DNA of 5,869 bases from Lachnospiraceae bacterium (GTDB lineage Bacteria > Bacillota_A > Clostridia > Lachnospirales > Lachnospiraceae): positions 1 to 5,869 of the forward strand of contig JAGOGN010000100.1 in assembly GCA_017996675.1 (NCBI GenBank), in the 5' to 3' direction. Below, piece by piece: positions 1-5,564 of this stretch. A model generated the notes under the pieces. That model ran no database searches. It worked only from the letters and a program-made list of their open reading frames with translations, and had not been told where the DNA came from. Every line of letters starts with the position of its first letter. Position 1 is the stretch's first letter. The position numbers and the translations under genes were made by a program.

Positions 1-1
1 G

Positions 2-445
2 TATATGGGGGATACCTCTAATATTGTAGGGCTATTTTATCATCTTCCTTTAGGATCAGAAAAGATGACTTATCAGATTGATTCTGAAGCGTTTATTTTT
101 GAAATTGATTATACACAAGGATTAGCTCAGGTTGGAATCCATAATCATAATGTTTCAAGAGAAAAGAATTTTAGTGAAAAGAAAGACCGAAAAAGAGGAG
201 AAAATGAAGCCTATCAGGCGATGATCTACAACTCTGTCCTTGCCTTTTCGTTGATTGATAATTTGCAGGGAATTCGATTTCGGTTCAAAGATCATTGCTT
301 TTTTGTTACAAGAGAGCGTGTGATGCAAAGCGGTCAGTTTGTACTTCCGATTCAAGACGAAGAAGGAGCAAATGCTTTGAAAAAAAGTATTTTGGAACAA
401 AAGAGTATTAAAAAATTATTTACAAACCTATTCGAGGAAGAGTAA
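2..445 (+). CDS. DUF4825-like domain protein, 5' end cut by window edge
   Basis: The reading frame is open to the left edge: the codon before the ATG at 5 is TAT (Tyr). The resulting YMGDTSNIV at the visible N-terminus matches the YVGDNSxV opening of DUF4825 domains, so the ATG at 5 is probably internal and the true start lies outside the window. Further family-like features are a central NSVLAFSLIDN stretch (the 'AvllFSLIxNvdxI' core) and an FFVTRERV segment near the end. DUF4825 domains have no established biochemical function. They are often C-terminal parts of membrane-anchored or M56/BlaR1-type and lipoprotein-like proteins of Firmicutes. The visible part has no membrane segment, contains a Lys/Glu-rich loop (about residues 52-66 from the ATG at 5), and ends in an acidic FEEE. 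The 33-base gap to the next gene suggests co-transcription. The family call is from remembered motifs, not a search. Confidence 0.7.
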   Translation, partial: YMGDTSNIVGLFYHLPLGSEKMTYQIDSEAFIFEIDYTQGLAQVGIHNHNVSREKNFSEKKDRKRGENEAYQAMIYNSVLAFSLIDNLQGIRFRFKDHCFFVTRERVMQSGQFVLPIQDEEGANALKKSILEQKSIKKLFTNLFEEE

Positions 446-478
446 AATATACGTTGTTGGAAAAAAGGAAGGAGTTAC

Positions 479-1324
479 ATGAAAGATAAACAAGGTGAAG
501 TAATAAAAGGATTTATAATAGGAGCATCCATGAGTGTTCCAGGTGTAAGTGGCGGAACGATGGCGATTCTATTAGGTATCTATGATAAATTGATTCACGC
601 AGTCAGTCATTTTTTTAAAGACGTGAAGGGAAATTTATTTTTCTTGATGAGAGTTTGTATTGGAGCGGGATTAGGAATTGGTTTATTAGCAAGGGTGATT
701 TCCTGGATGTTGGACAAATTTCCGCTTCCAGTTTCGTTTTTTTTCTTGGGAGCAGTTATTGGAGGAATTCCAGCACTGTTTCGCAAAACCAAAGAAAAAC
801 CATGGAAGGTTAGTTCTGTAATCTATTTTATTTTGGGATTAGTGATTGTAGTATCTATCGGATTTATTCCATCTGGAAATATAAACGTGAGCCAAGGCAG
901 TGGAATTGGACATTTATTGATGCTACTGGTGACAGGTATTATTATTGCAATTGCATTGGTATTGCCTGGTATAAGCACATCTCATATGTTGCTTATTTTG
1001 GGAATGTATGATGCATTATTGGCTGCGATTAACAAATTTGATTTGATTTTTATTGGAATACTTGGAATTACAACCTTAATTGGTGTGATTTTGACAACAA
1101 AACCGTTGGAATGGGTTATGAATAAATTTCCACATCAGACCTATTGCATGATTATTGGATTTGTACTAGGTTCCACATTCGAAATTTTTCGAGACAAAAT
1201 ATGTCCAGCAGTACCGGCACATCCAAGCTTTGGCTGGTGGGCTATTATGATTGGAACTTCCATTGTAACTTTTGTATTAGGAATCTTAGGAATTCATTAT
1301 CTTTCCAGATTTTCTAACGACTAA
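479..1324 (+). CDS. popT: DUF368 / PopT-family membrane protein (putative undecaprenyl phosphate translocase)
   Basis: This 281-residue polytopic membrane protein is near the usual family length. The ATG is preceded by AAGGAAGGAG at 465-474, four bases upstream. Two related motifs in the halves mark DUF368: PGVSGGT at residues 21-27 followed by LLGIYD (31-36), and PGISTS at 163-168 followed by LGMYD (174-178). This fits an internally duplicated, re-entrant-loop transporter fold. Hydrophobic segments lie at roughly 11-33, 53-76, 84-101, 112-131, 143-162, 168-208, 218-234 and 250-276. From the literature, DUF368 (PopT) proteins, like the unrelated DedA protein UptA, are implicated in returning undecaprenyl phosphate across the membrane for reuse in cell-wall synthesis. 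That role is family knowledge and is not shown here. No transport partner lies beside it. It is probably co-transcribed with the preceding DUF4825 gene and ends at the terminator at 1457-1488. The TAA stop is directly followed, in frame, by a GNAT remnant. Confidence 0.88.
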   Translation: MKDKQGEVIKGFIIGASMSVPGVSGGTMAILLGIYDKLIHAVSHFFKDVKGNLFFLMRVCIGAGLGIGLLARVISWMLDKFPLPVSFFFLGAVIGGIPALFRKTKEKPWKVSSVIYFILGLVIVVSIGFIPSGNINVSQGSGIGHLLMLLVTGIIIAIALVLPGISTSHMLLILGMYDALLAAINKFDLIFIGILGITTLIGVILTTKPLEWVMNKFPHQTYCMIIGFVLGSTFEIFRDKICPAVPAHPSFGWWAIMIGTSIVTFVLGILGIHYLSRFSND

Positions 1325-1435
1325 GGAAGCTTTCGTGTGATGGAAAAATGCGGAATGAAAAAAATAGCAAAGACGGATTCCATTATGTATCAAGGAATCG
1401 AGCACCATTGTAGCTATTATAGTATTAAAAAATAA
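1325..1435 (+). pseudogene. C-terminal remnant of a GNAT N-acetyltransferase
   Basis: Directly after the popT TAA and in the same frame, the DNA reads GSFRVMEKCGMKK, continues for 36 codons and stops at TAA 1433-1435. SxRVMEKCGMK is the conserved acetyl-CoA-binding C-terminal block of RimJ/RimL-type GNAT proteins. The tail, with YQGIEHHC and YYSIKK, matches the usual 'yrGkyhdcxyYsilk' ending. The rest of the enzyme (about 140 residues) is absent, since the upstream bases are intact popT, so no catalytic activity is possible. A 33-codon peptide from GTG 1337 could in principle be made, but the nearest ribosome-binding-like sequence (AAGGAAG, 1323-1329) is coincident with the popT stop. I infer a deletion scar that joined the end of a lost acetyltransferase gene to popT. 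Confidence 0.75.
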
Positions 1436-1456
1436 GAATATCATAAAGAAAAGCAG

Positions 1457-1488
1457 GACTCATTCGTAATAAGAATGGGTCTTTTTTT
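1457..1488 (+). terminator. Rho-independent terminator after popT / GNAT remnant
   Basis: A 9-bp stem, GACTCATTC (1457-1465) with GAATGGGTC (1473-1481), contains one T-G wobble, has a 7-base loop and is followed by seven T (1482-1488). It separates the DUF4825-popT unit from the GntR operon promoter that starts 12 bases later. It may originally have terminated the lost acetyltransferase gene. Confidence 0.85.
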
Positions 1489-1500
1489 GCGAAAAAAAGA

Positions 1501-1529
1501 TTGACACTTTGAATTAGCTGTATTAATAT
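1501..1529 (+). promoter_or_regulatory. Sigma-A-type promoter of the GntR operon
   Basis: A perfect -35 box TTGACA (1501-1506) is followed, after 17 bases, by TAATAT (1524-1529), a 4/6 match to the -10 consensus. It lies 25 bases before the TTG start of the regulator gene. The -10 falls inside the inverted repeat at 1519-1539, so repressor binding there would block RNA polymerase. The imperfect -10 leaves the exact box uncertain. Confidence 0.7.
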
Positions 1530-1539
1530 AAGTAATACA
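1519..1539 (+). promoter_or_regulatory. Inverted-repeat operator, probable GntR/YtrA binding site
   Basis: TGTATTA (1519-1525) and TAATACA (1533-1539) are perfect inverted arms separated by 7 bases. The site overlaps the -10 and transcription start region and sits immediately upstream of the ribosome binding site of a GntR-family gene. YtrA-type GntR repressors usually bind such AT-rich palindromes with TGTA/TACA ends in their own promoters. Autorepression is inferred from this position. Confidence 0.75.
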
Positions 1540-1553
1540 AAGGAGGTGTTAGT

Positions 1554-1925
1554 TTGCTTTTAAAAATTAGAGAAGATCTTGATATTCCGATTTATATGCA
1601 AATTCGGAATCAGATTATTCATGGAATCGCCGATGGTCAGCTAATGCCAGGAGATCAATTGCCAACAGTCAGGGCGTTAGCACTGGAGATTGGCATTAAT
1701 GCAATGACGGTTAATAAAGCATATCAACAGTTAAAGTTAGAAGGTTATATTCGAACAGACAGGAGAAATGGAGCACGTGTCTGTGAATTAGAAGGAGAGA
1801 ACAATAAACTCAATCGGGACCAGTTGAGGATGCTAAGCCAGCTGATTGCAGAAGTAAAGGTAATGGGAATATCGAAAGAAGTGTTTATTCAGACATGTGA
1901 ACAATTATATGAGGGAGAAAAGTAA
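1554..1925 (+). CDS. GntR-family transcriptional regulator, YtrA subfamily
   Basis: This 123-residue one-domain regulator is typical in size for the YtrA branch of GntR, which lacks a large ligand-binding domain. Residues about 10-77 form the winged helix-turn-helix: PIYMQIRNQI at 12-21, GDQLPTVRALALEIGIN at 33-49, the recognition helix region AMTVNKAYQQL at 50-60, and the wing EGYIRTDRRNGARV at 63-76. Residues about 85-123 are predicted helices that would dimerise. Translation begins at TTG 1554, placed by a strong AAAGGAGGTG (1539-1548) and by protein length; no suitable ATG is present upstream. Its stop overlaps the next start as TAATG, so the two genes are translationally coupled. By family knowledge, such repressors control the membrane protein or ABC transporter encoded next to them, often in response to envelope stress or cell-wall antibiotics. 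The inducer is unknown here. Confidence 0.93.
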   Translation: MLLKIREDLDIPIYMQIRNQIIHGIADGQLMPGDQLPTVRALALEIGINAMTVNKAYQQLKLEGYIRTDRRNGARVCELEGENNKLNRDQLRMLSQLIAEVKVMGISKEVFIQTCEQLYEGEK

Positions 1926-3304
1926 TGATGATTCAAATTATATTTAGTGTATTGTTTTATCCAATTTTAATCATTTTATATTTTGTAATGAAATATTATG
2001 GGAAGCGACGGAATCAAAGATTATTTAGTTGTGATGTGAAAGAAGAATGGCTGGAAGCTTTAGAAGTTAAGAACATCGAAAGCAGGTACAAGAAAGAACT
2101 GAACTTATGGCTAGTTGGAATGACATTGATGATTGTTCCACCGTTTTTTATACCGTATTTCTCGATCGCCATTAGCTATTGGATTATATGGATGATGGTT
2201 GCGATTGTGGTCTTTATGATTCCATATGGTAGAGCATATAAAAATCTGCGCCAATGGAAGGAAAATAATGGCTGCTATAGGGAAATAGACGAGAGTCTGG
2301 TAGTGGATCTGACTACACCCGGCGTGATTCGAACTATCAAATGGTATACGTTTCTCATTCCAGGAATACTGTCGTTTTTGAGTTTCCTTTATAGTATCTA
2401 TATTGGGAATGAAACCAGGTGGGGAATGGTTTATTCTGTGGTCATCACAGGTAGTTTTTTCTTTTGCGTACTGATATTTATTTATTTTGCATTCTTGAGT
2501 GATCGAAAGAAATCGGTCGTAATCTCTCAGGATAGCGAAATAAATATCAATTATAACCGTGCCTCGAAAAAAATATGGAAAAATTTCTGGGTTTTAATGA
2601 TTGGCGTGACCACATTGATCACGGTTGGAAATGCAGCGACGCTGACGTTTTCTTGGAATATTCTGTTGGTTTTGTGGACAAATATTGGAATGATTCCAGT
2701 TGTGTGTGGAATTTTGATTCATGTGATTGGACAGAAAAATCGCCTAGAGCATCGTTATCAGAATTTGCGTGAAGATTTTGGACAGGGAGATGAACGGTTC
2801 TTTATCTGGGGACAATTTTATTATAATCCGAAAGATAGTCATTCGACCATTGATACCAGAGTAGGGACAGGAATTACGGTAAATATGGCATCAAAGACAG
2901 GAAAAGCACTGCTTACAGTGCTCATGGTGGTACTTTTATCGATGCCAGTGATTTGTTTTTTCATCATTAGAGATGAATTTACTCCAATACATCTGGAAGT
3001 TCGCGGTGAGAATCTGATTGGAACTCATACATCAGAAAAATACAGAATTCCGATAGATGAAATATCTGATTTGAAACTACTCACTGGAAAACTTCCGAAA
3101 ATGTATCGTACCAATGGAACAGGGCTGGAAACGCTGAAAAAAGGATATTTTTCCGTCGGAAAATACGGAAGTTGTAATGTATTACTCAATCCTCAAAATC
3201 AAAAATTCCTGCTGCTCCAATATAAAAATCGATGGTATTTTTTAAGTGGTCGAACAGATGTAGAAACGCAAAAAGTCTTTAATCAGCTTAAAGTTTATCA
3301 ATAA
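1925..3304 (+). CDS. Multi-pass membrane protein with DUF5808-like motif and C-terminal soluble domain
   Basis: This 459-residue integral membrane protein starts at ATG 1925, sharing one base with the regulator's TAA. GAGGGAG at 1911-1917 serves as ribosome binding site; a second ATG at 1928 is also possible. Likely membrane segments are at about 3-25, 61-79, 83-100, 140-160, 167-191, 221-241, 245-268 and 327-347, with basic loops between them. Residues 289-300 (DERFFIWGQFYY) followed by NPKDS match the DUF5808 motif 'DERyWkwGxfYyNPnD', which typically links transmembrane pairs. After the last segment, residues about 350-455 form a soluble domain with LEVRGENLIG, KKGYFSVGKYGSCNVLL and a late NRWYFLSGRTDVETQKVF. 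This resembles the PH-like/DUF1648-associated tails of related Firmicute proteins. Such genes commonly sit behind YtrA-type GntR regulators and are loosely linked to envelope or antimicrobial-peptide response. The biochemical role is unknown. Confidence 0.85.
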   Translation: MMIQIIFSVLFYPILIILYFVMKYYGKRRNQRLFSCDVKEEWLEALEVKNIESRYKKELNLWLVGMTLMIVPPFFIPYFSIAISYWIIWMMVAIVVFMIPYGRAYKNLRQWKENNGCYREIDESLVVDLTTPGVIRTIKWYTFLIPGILSFLSFLYSIYIGNETRWGMVYSVVITGSFFFCVLIFIYFAFLSDRKKSVVISQDSEININYNRASKKIWKNFWVLMIGVTTLITVGNAATLTFSWNILLVLWTNIGMIPVVCGILIHVIGQKNRLEHRYQNLREDFGQGDERFFIWGQFYYNPKDSHSTIDTRVGTGITVNMASKTGKALLTVLMVVLLSMPVICFFIIRDEFTPIHLEVRGENLIGTHTSEKYRIPIDEISDLKLLTGKLPKMYRTNGTGLETLKKGYFSVGKYGSCNVLLNPQNQKFLLLQYKNRWYFLSGRTDVETQKVFNQLKVYQ

Positions 3305-5024
3305 TGAGTTCCAGCTGCTCCAATAGTAATCTGGCACTATCAAAATTTCTACTGTTGATAGCCTGGTGAACCTGGAATTCCAGCTGGACTCTTTTTTGTT
3401 CCAATTCCAGATAATCCTTATTAAAATGATGTTGATAAATCATCTGACGGAATTTACGAATTCGAATCTTTCGAATGGAATGATCTTCGATGATTAGGCA
3501 ATAATCCATACAGTTTGCAATGGTATAAAAGTCATGGGACACCATAAAAACAGCGCCTTTATAGTTGCGGACTGCTGCTTCAAAGGCAAGCTGAGTCTTT
3601 GTGTCCAAATGGCTGGTCGGTTCATCCAGTAGCAGGAAATTTGCGTTGGATAATCCGATTTTAGCTAACTGAAGAAGATTCTTCTCGCCACCAGATAAAG
3701 TCTGAATTTTCTGGGAAAGGTCCTTGGTAAAACCATATTTGGCCAGATATTCTTTGACTGCTCGATTGGTTGAAAGTTCTTTAGACAAAAATTCATTTAA
3801 AATCGTGCTATTTTCATCTAATGTTTCACCAGCTGTCTGGGACAAAAAGCCGATTCTAGCATCTGGTGAAATCTGGATGGAATCCTGCTTCGTGTGATAA
3901 ATATCTCGTAATAAGGTAGTCTTTCCAGTTCCGTTTGCCCCAATTAAAGCAATTTTTTCATTTTGCTTTAGGTGGAAGGAAATATGCTCTAGTAATGCAG
4001 TATCAAAACTTTTATTGTAGTCTGTAATTTCTAAAAAGGTCTGGTCCGCATCTACTTCTACTTCTGGTAATCGAATTTCTGGAATCACAATATCTAGAAA
4101 CGGTTCTTTTACGCGTCGTTCTTCTAAACGTGCCATTAAAGAAACTCTGGCATGAAGGGCACGTCCTCTGGAAGCATCTGCGTTAATCGTTGCAATTGCT
4201 CTTAGACGTTGAATGACCGCTTCGTTTCGCTCGATTTCCTCATTATCTGCTTGGGCAAGCTCCATTTTTTCTAATTTCTGAGCAAGAAGAGTAAAGGAAT
4301 ATTCAAGATAATTTCCTTCGAATTCTTGCAAATCTTCGTTTTCTAAATGTAAAATCTTGTTGAAACATTGGTGTAAAAGATAACGATTATGGGTTACGAC
4401 GAGCAAAGCACCTTGGTAATGGTTAATGAGTGTACGAAGTGCGTTCATATTTTCAAAATCAAGAAAACCGTCCGGCTCATCCATAATCATGAGCTGTGGG
4501 AGCAGAAGCATTTCTCGTATGATCTGAACTAATTTATACTCGCCACCACTGAGAGTGGAAATTAGATGATCCTTATGGCGGTAAAGGTCTGCTTCGTGCA
4601 ATTTCTTGTCAATGTTAATTTCAAAGTGATCACCGTCCATTAACTGAAACAGTTCCAGTTTGGTCTGGTAATCTTCTAATAACTGATCCATTTCTTCTGC
4701 TGTTTCTAGCAACTCACAAATGTGGTGAATGTCCTGCTGCAACTGTACAAAATGATGAGCAATATATTCATAAACAGTTTGTGTGCTATTTAGGTCAAAT
4801 TGTGAAAACTGGCTGACATAGCCAATTCTACTGTTGATTGGAAAGTCAATCTTCCCATCATACAAAAAGTCTTCCCGGTGAAGAAGAATCTGGCAAAGGG
4901 TTGATTTGCCACACCCACTAGAACCAATTAAGGCACAGTGCTCTTTGGATTGAATGGTGAATGAAATATTTTGAAATAAATCCTTTTGTGGAAAAGAAAA
5001 GGATAGTTGGTCGATTGTAATCAT
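3288..5024 (-). CDS. ABC-F family ATPase (ribosome-associated translation / antibiotic-protection factor)
   Basis: I place the start at ATG 5024-5022 (578 residues): ITIDQLSFSFP is the usual ABC-F beginning, and AAAGAGGT (5029-5036) precedes it by four bases. An in-frame extension to ATG 5108 is possible but less likely. Two ABC domains lie on one chain without membrane segments, as in ABC-F. Domain 1 has Walker A GSSGCGKST at 34-42, signature LSGGE 158-162, Walker B MIMDEPD about 179-185 and switch His in TH at 212. Domain 2 has Walker A GANGTGKTT at 362-370, signature LSGGE 443-447, LLLDEPTSHLD from 464, and SH at 497. The charged helical linker (about 238-309) ends ARVSLMARLEERRVKEPF, the segment that contacts P-site tRNA in ABC-F proteins. 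Both catalytic glutamates (183, 468) are present. The C-terminus extends about 60-70 residues as basic, then coiled helices. By family, it acts in the cytoplasm on stalled or drug-bound ribosomes. Resistance specificity cannot be read from the sequence. Confidence 0.9.
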   Translation of the reverse strand: MITIDQLSFSFPQKDLFQNISFTIQSKEHCALIGSSGCGKSTLCQILLHREDFLYDGKIDFPINSRIGYVSQFSQFDLNSTQTVYEYIAHHFVQLQQDIHHICELLETAEEMDQLLEDYQTKLELFQLMDGDHFEINIDKKLHEADLYRHKDHLISTLSGGEYKLVQIIREMLLLPQLMIMDEPDGFLDFENMNALRTLINHYQGALLVVTHNRYLLHQCFNKILHLENEDLQEFEGNYLEYSFTLLAQKLEKMELAQADNEEIERNEAVIQRLRAIATINADASRGRALHARVSLMARLEERRVKEPFLDIVIPEIRLPEVEVDADQTFLEITDYNKSFDTALLEHISFHLKQNEKIALIGANGTGKTTLLRDIYHTKQDSIQISPDARIGFLSQTAGETLDENSTILNEFLSKELSTNRAVKEYLAKYGFTKDLSQKIQTLSGGEKNLLQLAKIGLSNANFLLLDEPTSHLDTKTQLAFEAAVRNYKGAVFMVSHDFYTIANCMDYCLIIEDHSIRKIRIRKFRQMIYQHHFNKDYLELEQKRVQLEFQVHQAINSRNFDSARLLLEQLELIIDKL

Positions 5025-5126
5025 AGATACCTCTTTCATTTGTTTGGAATACCGATTTAAAATAATAGAACTCATATGTATCCTACCATTTTTACGGCTT
5101 AAATTCAATCAAAACTAAAGGGAACG

Positions 5127-5155
5127 TTGTAATAGAAGGCCTACCATGCTATGAT
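5127..5155 (+). promoter_or_regulatory. Extended -10 promoter of the rightward leader
   Basis: A -35-like TTGTAA (5127-5132), a 17-base spacer and TATGAT (5150-5155) preceded by TGC form an extended -10 promoter pointing right. The -10 matches 5 of 6 consensus bases. Transcription should begin near 5162. It faces away from the ABC-F gene, and nothing on the + strand upstream needs it, so it serves the leader and the ORF at 5301. Confidence 0.65.
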
Positions 5156-5173
5156 AAAATTTACGAAATAGAA

Positions 5174-5215
5174 ATGACATTTATAGAGTTCTTTATAGAG
5201 TACGAGGCAAAGTAG
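5174..5215 (+). other. Possible leader peptide, 13 codons (MTFIEFFIEYEAK)
   Basis: ATG 5174 opens a 13-codon frame to TAG 5213-5215, located just after the predicted transcription start and before the terminator. The direct repeat gives its FIEF-FIEY pattern. There is no clear Shine-Dalgarno sequence, only an A-rich start region, so translation is uncertain. If translated, ribosome stalling here could influence the downstream hairpin, but no alternative fold was identified. Confidence 0.2.
5180..5201 (+). repeat. Tandem 10-bp direct repeat TTTATAGAGT x2
   Basis: Identical copies of TTTATAGAGT lie at 5180-5189 and 5192-5201 with two bases between, giving a 12-bp period. They fall in the divergent intergenic region. 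The right copy supplies the TATAAA of the candidate ABC-F promoter on the other strand. They may be a direct-repeat protein-binding site or a chance duplication. Confidence 0.6.
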
Positions 5216-5221
5216 GCGCAA
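5192..5221 (-). promoter_or_regulatory. Candidate promoter for the ABC-F gene
   Basis: On the - strand, TTGCGC (complement of 5216-5221) and TATAAA (complement of 5192-5197) are separated by 18 bases. This would start transcription near 5185 and give an untranslated leader of about 160 bases before ATG 5024, a length common in ABC-F resistance genes regulated by attenuation. The -35 match is only TTG, and another TATAAA lies in the neighbouring repeat copy, so the placement is tentative. It lies within the oppositely oriented leader described below. Confidence 0.3.
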
Positions 5222-5240
5222 TCAGGTAACGTAGATTGAG

Positions 5241-5270
5241 AGCACATCCTTTTTGGGGTGTGTTTTTTTT
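5241..5270 (+). terminator. Rho-independent terminator in the leader of the ORF at 5301
   Basis: CACATCC (5243-5249) pairs with GGGTGTG (5256-5262) through a 6-base T-rich loop, with one T-G wobble; AG just upstream can extend the stem onto the T-tract. Eight T follow (5263-5270). No gene on the + strand ends here, so it either truncates the leader transcript or attenuates the gene that begins 31 bases downstream. Confidence 0.8.
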
Positions 5271-5300
5271 GTTGCAGTAAACGAGAAATGAGGATAATAC

Positions 5301-5564
5301 ATGAAGAGATTAAAGTACTATTTAGTAAATATGGAAAATGATACCCATACCTACAAGGAAATGTATGATGGAAAAGTGTTTGTGGAAATCAATACAGGAA
5401 CCAAAATTCTGGAACATTTAGAAGAACACAATGATACCATTTATCGGTTGGATTCCCAATGGAAGTGTGAGCGATTTTTCAACAATCCATGCTTCTGGAT
5501 CCACGTCTCAGGCGGCAAATATTATGGAAGCCATCAATTGTGGCACCAAATTACTATTCATTGA
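5301..5564 (+). CDS. Unrecognised ORF, chimeric at its 3' half
   Basis: An 87-codon ORF begins at ATG 5301 with AGGA (5291-5294) six bases upstream, so its start is credible. The first 45-50 residues, including YYLVNMENDTHTYKEMYDG and KVFVEINTGTKILEHLEEH, look like natural soluble protein but I do not recognise the family. From about 5431 onward, the DNA in the +1 frame encodes a clearly conserved ATPase segment. The ORF's last 35-40 residues (Trp-, Cys- and His-rich) are therefore an out-of-frame reading of that other gene and unlikely to be functional. I interpret it as the N-terminal piece of one gene joined by deletion to the middle of another. No membrane segment or signal peptide is visible. 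Expression would depend on reading past the terminator at 5241-5270. Confidence 0.4.
   Translation: MKRLKYYLVNMENDTHTYKEMYDGKVFVEINTGTKILEHLEEHNDTIYRLDSQWKCERFFNNPCFWIHVSGGKYYGSHQLWHQITIH

Larger units (their letters stand above)
5162..5270 (+). ncRNA. Putative leader RNA or small RNA between promoter and terminator
   Basis: The transcript predicted from the promoter at 5127-5155 would run about 109 nt and end at the intrinsic terminator at 5241-5270, before the ORF at 5301. Inside are a 10-bp direct repeat, a possible 13-codon peptide and a small stem CAATC (5219-5223) with GATTG (5234-5238). I recognise no known riboswitch, T-box or sRNA consensus and found no clear antiterminator pairing with the terminator's 5' arm. 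It could be an attenuator leader for the following gene, a freestanding small RNA, or a remnant of a regulatory region whose target gene was deleted. Confidence 0.35.

Noticed and set aside
155..400. 81-codon ORF on the - strand
   Set aside because: It lies wholly inside the DUF4825-like coding frame, has no family resemblance and no ribosome binding site I can support. Shadow frame.
2575..2772. 65-codon ORF on the + strand
   Set aside because: Out-of-frame reading of the DUF5808-type membrane gene, with Trp/Asp/Cys-rich composition typical of a shadow.
3145..3175. TTTTCC/GGAAAA hairpin on the - strand downstream of the ABC-F stop
   Set aside because: AT-rich stem with a 3-base loop inside the DUF5808 gene; the following T-run is displaced. 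Not a credible terminator.
3372..3396. Palindrome CTGGAATTCCAG followed by a T-run, a possible terminator for the membrane-protein gene
   Set aside because: It would give only a 4-bp stem with a tetraloop, the T-run is offset, and the stretch is conserved-looking ABC-F coding sequence (LEFQVHQ region). Too weak to call.
5162..5240. Known riboswitch or T-box in the leader
   Set aside because: No T-box GGTGG-type motif and no recognisable SAM, preQ1, c-di-GMP, guanidine, fluoride or glycine consensus.
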